From: Diospyros lotus | Lineage: Eukaryota > Streptophyta > Magnoliopsida > Ericales > Ebenaceae | Length of the DNA: 64,000 bases | Direction of reading: 5' to 3' | NCBI RefSeq assembly: GCF_014633365.1 | Contig: NC_068346.1 | Location: forward strand, 13,351,030 to 13,415,029 | Shown: positions 12,601-25,500 of the stretch, in pieces | How positions within the stretch are numbered: the stretch's first letter is position 1 | Layout: the number at the start of each line of letters is the position of its first letter | Program-made: the position numbers and the translations under genes | Notes under the pieces: model-generated | What the model was told of the DNA's origin: nothing | Databases searched by the model: none | The model's input: only the letters and a program-made list of their open reading frames with translations

Positions 12601-15262
12601 TCCAGGCAAATGCTGGTGGTGGTGGTTCCGTTTATCTTCCAGGGGCAGCCAAAATACATGAACAGAGTCTTTCTGATATGCAGGAGGTAAGTTCTGATAG
12701 GTTTGAAATGTTATGGCACACACTCAAGAGGGGGGGTGAATTGGGTTATTTAAAAATTGGCCTGAAAATTTAAAATCTTTTCAGAACAAATAAGAATATA
12801 ATGTAAGTGAGGATTATTGAAATGCTTGAAATAATAAATGAAACAAGAAGCATAAGCAAGAGGTGAACACAAGGATTTATAGTAGTTTGACTTAAACCAA
12901 GTTTAATCCACTACTTTAGCTCGTTACTAAGGATTTTGTAAACCAATCCATTATAACCTCCTATTTGAACCCAAGTAGGCCCTTTAGTCTAAGATTAGGA
13001 AAATACAACATTTTGCTTTAAACTAGCAAGCCTTCTAGCATCAAGCTAGGTACAATCCTCCTACATGCAATGTAGGTCCTCTAGCAATACAAGCTGGGAA
13101 AATAAGAAATGTATAATAGAGAAGTTCTAAGAGTATACACTTTTAGTTACAATGTCTCAAAATAAGATACAAAGGCTTGAAACTAATTCTACAAGATGAT
13201 ACACAAAGCCTTTTTGGGAGAAAAATAAAGCTCAAGCACAATTGAGAAGATGAATAAATTTTGCAAGCTCACTTTATTCCCATTCATTGGCCTCTTCTAG
13301 ATCATTCTTGATATGTATTTATAGGCCTCCCAAAAGTTTCAAGATAAATATAGCTGTTTGTGACCTTTAGAGTTTGAAAAACTAGTCGTTGGAGGCTTTC
13401 AGCGACTGAAACGGTCGACAGATGAAGAACATTGGTCGACAGATGGATAAAAACGGTCGATAGATGCAAAATCACATTCTGTTGGTCAACAGATGCATGA
13501 GCATCGATCGACAGTTATTGTAGCAAAATATTGTAGCAATCGGAAAATACTGTAGCAATTGGAAAGTAATGTAGCAAACATCAAAAAATTATTTTGAAAC
13601 TTTTTCTCCACTCCAAAATTATTAGAAGTATTTTTGATACAATTTTTAATCAAATAAAAACATAATATTCCAAATGTCATAAAGAAATTTATCACAAGAT
13701 ATTTTGACATTGGAATGCATGATGAAATTGATTTTAATTTTCGGTACTTAATAGATCATATAAAACTAATTTAGAGCACCAAGATAATATCCATTGATAA
13801 AATAATTTCATTATCAAAATGCAATTAATTTTCATCATCAAAAATATATTAAAGGCAAAAACATCAATCATCAACATACATTATGTCAGTCGACAGCTCA
13901 TAGCAAAACGGTCGACAAATGCAAACTAAATTGCAAAACATAAAAAACAAGCACTCTATCGGTCGACAGCCCTAAGACAATCGGTTGACAGCCAGAAGCA
14001 TGACGGTCAACAATCACTATCAATCTATCGACAGTTTGGTCCAAAATGCCAAAACGGTCGACAGGTTCCTAGAACCGGTCGACAGATGGTCTCTTGCCTT
14101 TGAAAAAATTTAGCTTCATTTTAACCAATGGTTCAAAATTAATTTTTGAATATAATTTAGGGGATTTGATCATAAATATGCTTGGGCAAATCTCCATGTA
14201 TGTATAAGAATATAATTCGATTGATTTTCATTTTAACAAAGTATTTGAAATTGATTTTTGAAAACCATAAAGTTGACTCATGACTTTGGGATCAAAATCA
14301 AATGTTTTTCAACATCAAAACTAAAAACAAGTATAAAACATCAAGTTCTAATGTTTTAAAAGACTATTCTTGAGGATGGAATGGTACATGGCTGTTATAT
14401 CTGCGTAGTTGGTACTTTTGGTTCTTCCTTCTGGAATATCAGTTCTAATTGTTCTAATAGCAATGATTTTGGAAGAGAAGGAAAAGGGGGAAAAAAAAAA
14501 CATGAAGCTGCTTTGGTATAAATGTCCAAAACTCAGAGAAGTTCAATGGTTTTTAAACATAAGTTTAGTGAAAATTAAGCTAATTTAGAGAAAGTTGCTA
14601 CATGTTTTCCATTATAACTTTGAAGATAGAAAAGGCTTCTATATTTCTTATTCTTTTTCTAGCAAGGAACTCATTGTTCCTTGTCTGATTACTGTGGTAA
14701 GGGAGAAGGTTCTTGGAATAGTATGCTTGAAATTTTTAAGTCTAGATATTGAGTATTCATGAATTCCATGATTTCTTATTGCTTGAAAATTTTTAATCAG
14801 TACTTGTAGGTATTAGAAAAATATATAGAGGGTGAGCCTTGTTAGCAATAGTAAGGTTCCTCCTTTGTGACTGGCAGGCTATAGGTTTTTGTGTTGTAGA
14901 AGTAGCCTTTTTGCAAAGCAAGGATAAGATTGCATGCAAGAATGAAAGCTAGGAACCTTGTGTATTGAGGACACCCTCTTTAGTTTCATTTTACATCTTG
15001 TTTCCACTTGCCAATTTTGAAGTTCGTAGAACTATTGTCTGTCATGGAAAGTGGGGGGGGTATATTTCATATTTGGTTTTAGTCTAGATCAATGGGTATT
15101 TTTCACGATGTTTTTGTTTTTAAGTGCTGTATTATTTTTTTGGGGCAGGTCTTACAGCAGCAGACAGAAGCGATTGCAAAGCTAGGCAATGTATTAAAGA
15201 GGGATATCAGGGATATGGAGATTATAATGGCCGAGGATACAGAGTTGACAGATGCGAGTTAA
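6664..15262 (+). CDS. NUP54: Nucleoporin NUP54, 9 exons, complete
   Basis: Exons are 6664-7086, 7193-7246, 7939-7998, 8110-8220, 11371-11436, 11516-11602, 12351-12452, 12540-12686 and 15149-15262. All are multiples of three with GT-AG borders and give 387 aa. Residues 1-65 carry FG-type repeats (TPAFG), then glutamine-rich runs coded by CAA/CAG, as in the disordered part of the protein. The conserved core starts near QLTTQMAPVAPLPFSLADRD and continues with IMWAEAMGKLEGMD, LQDEVILSD and a helical coiled-coil region that in the family binds NUP62 and NUP58 in the central pore channel. The C-terminus (KRDIRDMEIIMAEDTEL) matches Arabidopsis At1g24310. The exon 8 start could lie a few codons upstream; 12540 restores the family sequence. 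Introns 4 and 8 hold repeats. Confidence 0.93.
8540..8880 (+). mobile_element. 5'-truncated RTE-type LINE fragment in NUP54 intron 4
   Basis: The reading gtgtggccatacaag, then a stretch encoding a decayed version of the LINE C-terminal segment (the full copy reads MRETRLRWFGHVRMRP), then cctagtgggattgaggcttg and TTG repeats, matches the 3' end of the LINE at 56173-59400. The frame is broken. It is a dead insertion lying in the same orientation as the gene. Confidence 0.75.
9901..10671. mobile_element. Non-autonomous hAT-like element, GGCCCG-rich ends
   Basis: The ends are inverted: TAGAGATGTCAAAAG at left and its complement at right (cttttgacatctcta). GC-rich subterminal blocks built on gggcccgg follow on both sides of an AT-rich core. 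The flanking 8-mers cctctccc and cctctctc agree at 7 of 8 positions, fitting a hAT target duplication, and TAGAG fits the YARNG end rule of hATs. No transposase is coded. It sits in NUP54 intron 4. Its GC-rich arms could pair into a long hairpin in the pre-mRNA. Confidence 0.75.
12700..14390. repeat. Unclassified repeat element with dispersed GTCGACAG motifs, NUP54 intron 8
   Basis: The block begins near a run reading actcaagagggggggtg. It contains at least thirteen exact or one- or two-base-variant copies of ggtcgacag(atg) in two clusters (about 13390-13510 and 13880-14090), with irregular spacing. No long open frame, LTR pair or terminal inverted repeat could be fixed, so the limits are approximate. 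It resembles anonymous non-coding repeats common in plant introns. The class remains open. Confidence 0.45.
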
Positions 15263-16554
15263 GAGTTACTGGATGATTTCAAAAATTTCTGTAATTTTTG
15301 ATCAATGATTTGGTTTTTGTTGTTACTGATTGCATTTGACGTTTGACTGGTGATTGAACTAATACACAAATAGTCGCTAGAATGGTAGGGATTTGTAACC
15401 TTGAGAGCTTGCTCCATGTTGGAGTTGGAGCTCGTGCTCCAGCTCCTCGAGTAGGCTGGAGCACGCAATTGTTAACGTCTCTGGCACCTCCGGCACCACT
15501 TGCTTAAACCATTAAAACCATTATTACCTTTCAGTTTAGTTGTAGCAGAAGTAAATTCAGAGACCATAAAATTGTACAGGATTAGGTGTCTAATCACTGC
15601 CCCTTCGTAGGGATGTCAAGTTGGCACGGTGGTCTAGCCTGGTCCATCACACTGCCCGAGGACCTCTGCAGCATAGATAAAGGCGTCGGCCTGGCCCATT
15701 TCTGCCAGCGGGCCGGGAAAGTGCAGGGAAATGAGTAGATTTGACGTTCCTGGCCGTAATCAGGAAAGAATTTGCAATGAATCATGCTACATCTATCATT
15801 TTTATACATTTTAAACTACATAAAATAATATTATAATTAAAATATTTCTATCTTCATACACATGAATGATATTTTTATCATTGACATTTTTGTATAATTT
15901 AAAATATATATAAAGGTCTATCATTAACATTATTTATTTGCAATATAGCTGGGCCTGACTGAATCCAAACAGAGCCCACCAATTGTCAAACTTGACCAGA
16001 TCTACAAGCACTAAGCTAAAACGGCAACAGTGGACAAATGCAAGCTCTATTTGATAACATTTAATTAAAAAATAATATTTTCTAATAGAAAATAAAAATC
16101 ACTGGAATTTTTATAAAAAATAAATGAAACATATTTTAATAATTATACTGTAAAATTTAATTCTATAAAAAATTATAATGTCAAATAATAAAAATGAAAT
16201 TTAATTTTTCGGATGTTACATTTAACACACCCTTAGTATTATCCAAATATCACAACTAAATTTTAATGGTCACAAATAACTATATTTATCGATATCTTTC
16301 AGTTCAGTTTAACTGGCATCAGAAGTAAATTTTGACACTAAAAAAGCTATACAGAACTAGGAGGCTTATTTGTTGTGGGATTCTTTCCTTTGTTGATAAA
16401 TAAAGTTAATAAAATCCAAGTCGCAGTAATCGTCTTCTTCCCTCTAATACTTAAAAAGTTCTATCCCAAACAAGAAGCATACAAAAGGGGCAATGTATGA
16501 CAATAAAACTAGGACCCATAATTTAGCTGAGATCTACTCATTTCCCTTTCTGAT
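15263..16554. other. Convergent intergenic region NUP54 / GCS1
   Basis: The 3' ends of the two genes face each other across about 1.3 kb. A piece at 15605-15990 starts tagggatgtcaagttgg and has ggcctggccc blocks. These resemble the ends of the hAT-like element at 9901-10671, so it may be a decayed relative. The right end could not be fixed. No gene seen. Confidence 0.5.
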
Positions 16555-19500
16555 CTAGTCGCCATATGCTTCCGCCATGATCAATAACACAAGTGACGTC
16601 CAGCCAGTAAACACGCGTGCGCCTTTTCCCTTCCCTTTCTTCTGATCAAATTGTTCCCAGAAATAACCTGTCTGCTGGTAATTTCGAACAACGTTTCTGT
16701 GACAAGCAGAAATGTACATTAGTCATTTGAATCAACTGGACAGCAAGATGCGTGTTATTAACAAAAAGGAACATGAATGTCACCTAATCACATTGCTCCT
16801 CAACTCATGATAAATGGTCCTGGCTCTGTCCCTATATGGTCCATTCTCTGCACGTGTTAAATTGCCAAGGATTCAAATTTCATTACAAGGCGGAAATGAG
16901 GGTTCAGATTTGATCTCTGCAAGAGCAGAGGTATATAACTTTACCTTTAGAGTAGTGATGAAGAGAGGATAAAATCAGGTAATTCATGTTCATCCAAATT
17001 GGTCCTCTCCAATAAGGTGGATCGTGCTCTGTGTTGCGTTTCATGTACATTGAGCTGTGTTATGCAAGAGAAATTTTATCAATTAATTTCCTTAACTCTA
17101 CAACAAACCAGTTATCAAACAAATCTCTATAGATAAAGGACCTCATGAACAAGCGACAGAATCGTACCTTGTTTTTGAAAGAGACCGTAGCCCATAGTCA
17201 GTCCATAAAATGGACCGGTTTGAAATGAGATTGAGCTGCTGTTCTAAGATCGATGAGTCCTATTTGTGCATTAACAAATGCGAATGTTAGTCATCCCCAA
17301 TTGAAAAAAGAATTGAAAAAAGAAATGATAAAGGAAGGGGGCGGAGGAAATTAGTATAAAAGGGTTCATTGTGAGAATGTAGTAAACAAGCACTGATAAC
17401 AGACAAATAAATAAGCAAATTGCATTGTAATGAGATCATGCAACTTACAGGTGGAATAATCCTCCCCACAAATGGGAAAAGGCTGACATAGCCAACATGA
17501 GGAACAAACCTCAACTTCGGCTGTTCTAAAACTTCCTGGACTAGCTCTCGACTAGCATGATGGTTGTTTCCAATTACTTCTCTCCAACTCAATTGAACCT
17601 TAAAAAGATCAAACATTTTTTTAGAATCTTGGCAGTTTATGTAGTACGCAGGAGACGGTTCTTTAATGTATTGTATATACTTGTTCAGAAACTAAATGTA
17701 CGAGTAGCATGCCTTTTCTGTGTGATTTCCAAAATCAAAATAAGCCCCATAAGAATCATCAAAGTGCATCTGCAAAACATTAAAGCATGTATGAGAGAGT
17801 ATCTACAAATTAATAACCAAGGTCTTAAAAGACCAATCAGTGAATTGGGCCTGATCAGGAACCATTCTATCCTGTTTGTTTAGACCTGGATGGATCTGGA
17901 TTGGACAAATCCAGTTAATTGGATTTGATTTGATGGGATCAATCTAGCATTAAGGACAACAGCAAGGCTGTGTAAAAATATGACTCTTGCAAAGCAAGAA
18001 GTCTACTGCACTGGCGTCTCTTTTTGTATGTGAATATTATGATGGTATTTTTTAATTTATATTTTAGTTATGTTTAAATGTTAGGAAGATGAATGGAAAA
18101 AAGAAAAAGAAAAATGGACAAATAAAAATGCCCAAAACAAAGCATAAAACAGTTTCCTCTTCAGCTCATTTTCTTTCTTTATTTTTTTTCTCTGAGACTG
18201 AAGTCAACAACATTCTTCTTTTTTTTTCTTCAATAAGTGAAAATAGAAAGTGCATTGATCAATTTATGTGCCAAACCAAACTAGCAAAGTGTTAGGGTGT
18301 CAATTGAATATACAACTTTCCTGCTTAAAATATAATTTATTTTGATTTTCTTTAATGAGTGTTTGATTCCACAGGGTGGAAAAGAAAATAAATTCCAACA
18401 TCCATGGAAAATCAAAACCAACATCCCCCCCGAATTGATTTTCCTTGGTTTTATGGAAAATATGGCATTTTTGTACTTGGATGGAAAACAAATTTCATGG
18501 AAAAGTTATCAAACACCCAAATTTGGAATTTGGCTGGAAAATATTTTCTTTTCCACGTTAGTAAGTTCTATTTGATGAATTCACAGGGAAAAAAATACTG
18601 AAGGTAGAAACATTTCAAATTAGTTACAAAAATAAAAAATAATTTACCATTTATAGTTATATAGTACATAATTTTATTCCTCTTTTTTTTTTTTTCAAAA
18701 AAGATTAATTTGACGAACTTATTCTACTGACTCATTGTCTGAAAAAAGTGAGGCAAGCCAAAAAAGATGAAAAAATAGAACAGTTGGACTAAACAACTTT
18801 ATCCCACAAGAATTCCAGTTCTCCAATTATCTTTATCAACGACCATTTTCCAGGAAGCTCATTATATCATGTCATGTCTAAAGGGTTTCCTACCAAGTTT
18901 TTTTCCCCTCTTCTACAATAAATTTCCTCCATTTCATACATCCATACACTTGTCTCATAGGAAGCCTATCAGTCTTCACCCCAAATGTCCACACCATTTT
19001 AGTTGACTCACTCATCTTACCTTTAATAGACGCTACTCCAACCTTATTATGAAATGATATTTTCATACAAGCATGAAAATACACAAGAGAATTAGGCACT
19101 TTATGGTAACAAAACTAGTCAATTAGATAATTTAATTGAAGAAAAGAAAACACTCAACGAATGAAGAAAGAGCAATCTAGTGTCTATGAACAAAGTAAAT
19201 CAAAAATGTGATTGAATAAGGCTAAAAAGAGAAACCAAGGTATCTAAAAATAAATTTGGTTTCTTGTCTTGTAGGTTAACAATAGAAGAGATATATCTGC
19301 TAAGACACCTAATGGAAAAATCAATTATTTAAGTAAAAAAAAAAAAAAATTACAAGTGTTTATATATTTAAAACAAGCTTATGACAAAGTCTAAAGAACA
19401 AGTCTTATGGAGGGTCTCAAGAAGAAGTCCAAGTTGCTTACATACAAGTTATTGACACATGCATCATAGAGCATAAACATATGTTAGAACTCGTGGAGAT

Positions 19501-22500
19501 CTTAAGTCTTGTTCAATTAAAATAGGATTGCATTGAAGATGTAGACTAAGCTTTCATCTCTTTGCTCTAGTGATGAACAAACTCATTAAGCACATATAAA
19601 TAGAGGTGCATTGGTATATGTTATTTGTAGATGATCCTATCTTGACGGATGAGACAAATGAAGGCTCAAATACTAAACCCGAGGTATAAAGGGGCACCTA
19701 GAATCCAAAGGCTTTAAGTTGAACAACATATTGCAATTAAACATATGCCTAAGCCAAAAAAAAAAAGAAAAGAAAAGAAAAGAATTAAACATATGGAAGT
19801 TTAATAAAAATAAAATCTGGATGATGTTATGGTGAACCTAAAGATCAAATCATTTCAAGAAAATATCAATTCATATATTCCTGAGTTAATTTTCCAAAAG
19901 ACAAGAGGATAGATGTTAGTCACAAAATTAACACAAAATGGTTAACCTGGAGAAGCACTTTTGATGTTTCATATGATTTTAAGATCCCTTAAAGCTAAAA
20001 GAAGAAACAACTAAAAGACAAGCTTTATTGTAGTACACAAAATGTTGGACAATAAAACACTAATATGTGCAAAATATTTGTAATTGAGATGAGTATGTTA
20101 TGGTGAATGTGTTGACAAACAAGAAATGGCAGTATCAGAAAAAAAGGAGATAAGAAATAAAGTTAAGACTGGCCTATTGAGGATGAGACACATGAGACAT
20201 GATTAAAATGATTTGATCATCTAAGCAGAAGATCGAAAAAGTGCTTTAATGAGTAAAGTGGATTGAATAGAAGAAATTTGCAAAAATGAAGAAAAGGAAG
20301 ACCAAAAAGAACTTGGTAACTCCCAGGCATGACACTGGTTATAATAATGTGATAGAAGATATGGTTATAGTTAATGATGATTAGCTAGGCAGACTCCATG
20401 TAGTTAGCCCCACCTAGTGGGGTTAAAACTTAGTATGCTGCTATTCTATTTAAAAACTTGAGGGAAATGCATGAAAAATAGAATTATTTAAATGAGTTTA
20501 AAGTAAAAAATAATTGTAGAAACAAAAATTTACCATGAGGCTTGTGATTTCTTTTTTTGTTCTTTTTTGTCTACTTCCTCTTAGAGAAAATAAAATCATA
20601 GATAGAAACAGTGTTCGAAAATTCAGTCTAGGCAGCCACTGGCCGCGGCGAAGAAAGGCTGGTTGGCACCTTAGGCGCTGGGTCCGATTAATCGAGCCAC
20701 GGCGCCGCCTAGACTGCCGAGGCGGCGCCTAACCGCCTAGGTCGCGCGCGGCCTGGGGCGATTTATTTCCTCCTTCTCTTTCTCTATTTCCCCTTTCCCT
20801 TCCTCTCTCTGGTCGTTCATCGCGGGTCGTCTCTCTCTCTCTCTCGCCGCCGATCTCGTCTCTTGATCGTTCGCCACCGCCGTCGATCTCGTCTCTTGGC
20901 CGGTATGTATCCATCTTCCTCTGCCTTCGATCTCGTCTTCCTCCACTATGCATGCTGCTCGCTGCAGCAAGTAGCAGCAAGCTTGCATTGCTGCCAACGC
21001 AAGCTTGGGCCTAGGCGCAACAAGCTTGCTTCTTGTTGCCAACGCAAGCTTGCTGCTGCAACAAGCAGCAAGCTTGCGTTGCTGCTTGCGGTGGCAGCAA
21101 GCTTGCTGTTATCTATAATACATTAATACTACATTAGATAGTTCATTAGGAAAAAAAAAAACAACCATAACAACCATTTTTCCTAGTCGCCGCCTAAGCC
21201 CCGCCTAGGCACCCTAGGCGCTAGGCCCCAGCCTGGCGCCCGACTAGCGCCTAGCGCGTTTTTGAACATTGGATAGAAATGTTAAGTGAGTTAAAATTCA
21301 TATAGCTAACCTAACGTAGTGAGATTAAGGCGAGATATTGCTGTTGTTGTTGGTCTACTTGCTCAAATATGTGTATATTACATGAAAGAAAAAAAAATCC
21401 CCCACTAAAGTAATCAGGTTAGCTGAAGTATATGGATCAGGTACTTGATTATCATTATTAGTTTTCTTGTTACCATTATTTTTTTTAATGATCAGCATGG
21501 GTTAAGTAATCAGGTAGTCTTTTTTGTTATGTACTAATTATTTTGAATTAGGTCCAAATATGCTAGAAAAAGCAAGGGGAAGGTTGCATAAAAAATACGG
21601 CCTCCCCGACCATCACAAAGTGGGGAGCCTCATATACTAGGAATGCCTAGGTCCAAATATGCCAGACTCAATCCGGTCATCAATAGATCTTTATTAAGTC
21701 CATGTCAATTGAATGCAAATTTGGACATATAGATGTCATCAAATCTCTATGTTCTTAATTTTCTTATGCTGAACTAGAAGACTCAAGAACTCTATTTAAA
21801 CGGCCAAAAATTATATCAATTATTATAAAAGCTCTAATACGGTAAAAAAAAAAAAAAAAGGTCATACCAGATATCATCATGTCACACAAACCTGATTTAG
21901 AATTCCAAAATCTGAGAGTAGCTTAGCTGTTGAACCATACTCCTGCATCATTTCAGTTGAGAGGTTTATTATGTTAGAGATGAAACATAACATGCAGATA
22001 AGCATCCTCCTTGCCATACCTTCCCCAGTTCCCTTTCCTTCCCAAGAAGCTTTGAGATGGAATACATGCAATCTGCTGCAAGAAGCATCCAACACCTAAG
22101 ATCCAAGTGTCGTTCCTCTTCACTTGGGTGTGAGGCACGTGGGTAATCATCCAACCCAGAGCTCAGTGCCTGGACATTCCGGTGACAATATCAATATAGC
22201 AGCACAACCATGGTTGAAGTCATGGAATCGGGAATAACCAGAATTCATGTACTTGACTTAGTTAAAAGTTATAGAACTAGTGCTTTCAATAAAAAAAAAA
22301 AACCCGACTGATCTAAGTTAAGTGGCCTGCTGGGTTTTTCATTCATTAAGTAAAGCTTAGTTTTCATTGGGGGGAGAAAGCTTGATTTTGCTACAATATT
22401 ATTTGATAAAACAAAGCAAAATCACGTGGAGAGTGAGAGCAGTAAAAGAACTTCTTCAAGGTACAAAGAAAATTTACATAGTGCAGGAGATTCGCAATTT

Positions 22501-25500
22501 ATCTAAAACAAAAAGGGAAAATCCTATACAGCTATACTGTTCTTTTTAGGCATTTGCCTTTTGCTTTTTTGTTCCCCCCCTCTCTATTTCTTTTTAAATT
22601 TTTCAGAATGGTCCTTATACATCTCAGTACCACAATTACACATACAGAAGAAAGCCAAACCTGCCCAAGACAACGCAGGTGACAACTCTTTTATGTGCAT
22701 ATGCACTAGCATACAAAATTTAGAAAGTAACAATAAGGAAAATAAAAAGATAGTATAAGACCACAAAACAAGGCCCCAACCATTGTATCACAGTGACCTT
22801 CAATTTTTTTAATATGTCTATTTTCCTGATCTGTCTTTGAAAACAACCAATAACATATCTAGAAACTAATTGAAGCACTCCCTGTATCATAAATATCCTA
22901 CAAAATGGAAATAACTCTTTTCAATTCTAATACATGAAAAAGATTATTAAAAGATATGCAGCAGCTATTTTTAAAAAAGTCTCTCTAGATGATTTGCAGA
23001 TATTCTACAAGGTTATTTAGGGAGTGGGCTGAGATATTCTTATTTCATCATTGAATTAGAAAAAGCAATCTGTAATGTTTCTAAGCCAGAGGAAGTGTGG
23101 GAAATAATAGTATTGGAAGAATTACAGCTAACACATATACTATACAGAGAAAGTTGGCCTGCAACCTTGGTGGATTAGAGCCAGTGCATAATTATGGGAT
23201 TCCATTAGCAGAATGGATTGAAAATGTGATCTTATTCTAACCTGATTTGTTCAAGCAAGCTTTCTGGTATTAGTGCTTTTTTTTTTTTATTTGTTTGACA
23301 AGAAAAATTACTCGTGTTTGCATGTTGTAAAGGTTGGTTTCAAAATATCAACTATGTGATGGAACATGAGAAAATCAATTATCTCCATTCACCGCCATCT
23401 CATAAAACCTTTTCATATAAAGATGGTGCTGGAAATTTATCTCATCTGCATCAGGAATGGCATTTGGCATAAGTTTTGCCACATTATTGTCAATGCTTTT
23501 AGAAGTCAATTGACATTGTGGATGCAGTGTCACCGACCCTAACTTGGTTGGAATAAGGTGTAGTTATGGTGATGATGAATTTTAATAAGAAAAATTCTTT
23601 AAAACAAAAGCTGACAGAGGGGGCAAACCCTGTACAAGGGGTCAGTTTTTCCTAGTAAACAGGTTATGACCTTTAAGTCAAAAAGAGAGAGAGAGAAAAA
23701 GATGCCACATCAGCATGCAGCCTATTCATAAACAACTACAATTTGAACAAAAACAGAAATACTCAACACATGTTACAAATTTTGCCCAATATTGTAACAA
23801 TAAATCCTATAAGTAGGTCATGTTCCACATTTTGCCCAAAACCTGTGCTCTACCATAACACATTTTTATTCTTTAGAAAGCATATTTAATTTTTTGTTCA
23901 GAAAATTAATCATAGTTGTGATAAGGACCTTAGGATTTAATTCACGTGTAGTTGAATTGTCTCTTCCATGCCAAAAGTAGCTGCCCATATCCTTGCCTGT
24001 CAATCATAGCAGCGAAATAAAAAATATAATACTTTCAGAGTGAAAAAAATGGTAGAACATACATTCTCATGATCAGAAACAATAATCAGGTTATTGTATT
24101 TCACACTGTTCTTTATTTGGTGGGTCTCAGCAGAGACAGAAGGATCTTACTTTGTTTGTCTACATGAGTAACTATCAATCATTCTGATTGTTTCTGTGGT
24201 ATACATGGTTGAAAGCGTCTAAGAAAAAGGGTTAGCAAGTGTCTAGATCAAGCAAATACTGTCGAAGGTCAAGGAGATGCAGTCTGTTTTTTCCTTTCTC
24301 CAGTCAAGCAGGAGGGAGAACACAGGCACCACCTGACAGTGAAAGGATTCCCAATAGAGAGCAACAATCACAAGCCTTAAACCCACTTGCAGTGGCAGTG
24401 GCATCCCCAAATAGCAAAATTTTGACCTGCCAATCTCTTTACTTTGGTTTAAAGGGTAGCCTTATTGTTTCTATATCTAATGACAAGAAGAGAGTATGCT
24501 ATGATCATAAAATTTGCAAGCCTTTGGCCTTCTGCTGAAAATGGATGCACACAGAACAGGAACAAGTATATGGCAGAGTGATCAGATAATAATAGTACAG
24601 GAAAGAGTTAAGAGGGTAAGTAAACTCATTGTGGAAGTCACATGAATGCAACTCTATTCAGCAGAAATCTACCCAAAAGGACAGGAGGAACAATAGTTAA
24701 CACTGCCATTGACCTAATATCAACCAAGAGTAGACTAAATTGACTTTGTTTAAGAATTTCTTTTCCAACCTATTTTTCATAATCAAATTTCATGTTACAA
24801 TGACAAATTCTCAGACCATAATCATTAACCTTACGAGCTCATGTCCCACGACAAAAGAGTTCTGATTTACCTGATTGTGTGGTATTAAACCACTGAAACC
24901 ATGCTTCAAGGCGAATGAATGCCAGATCTAAGAAGGAAGAAATCTGATCCCTCTCTGTCGCTGTAAACTTGTTTCTTTTTGTAGCACAAACCAAATCTGA
25001 GAAAGTTGAGTTTCCAGCTTTGATCAAAAACATATTTTGTAAGCCATGACATTGTATTCTCCTCAAGAGAAATATAAGAAAATACCAACAATAGACAGAT
25101 TATCTGTCTATGGCCGGACCAAAAAGAGGAAACATACTTTGATTGGAATATGTACATAAGAAGAGTAGTTTTTACTTTAAATTGATGAATGTTACAGGTA
25201 TCACCCTCCACCTGATGATGAAATATCATTTTTATTTGCAGTGTTCAGTGAATATTTGCAAAAACTTTCAAGTGGGGACCACATGATGAAACTTAGTTTT
25301 CCAGGTTTTTTCCCAGCCATCTTAATCAAACAAGATGATGTCTTTAAGCTTACTGAGAAAGGGGGGGCCACGGGCAAGCCATCTTGACTTGCCACACAAA
25401 TAGCTGGCAACACAAACCAATAGTAATTTCAAGGTTACACTTTAGGGTAAAGACATATCAATGAGTTATCACCTAAATGATAATTAGATGTGTTATGTGA

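Noticed and set aside
13390..14090. CRISPR-like array of GTCGACAG repeats
   Set aside because: The repeat is too short, spacing is irregular, and the locus is an intron of a plant nuclear gene.
18296..18610. Possible foldback element with repeated tccatggaaaa motifs
   Set aside because: Some internal symmetry but no defined ends or target duplication.
20729..21126. Overlapping open frames on both strands
   Set aside because: They are shadows of the GC-rich arms and simple repeats in hAT element n1; no conserved motif.
25201..25413. 70-codon minus-strand frame considered as a GCS1 exon
   Set aside because: Flanking exons 25642-25715 and 24871-24996 already join in phase and cover adjacent family residues, so this is intron.
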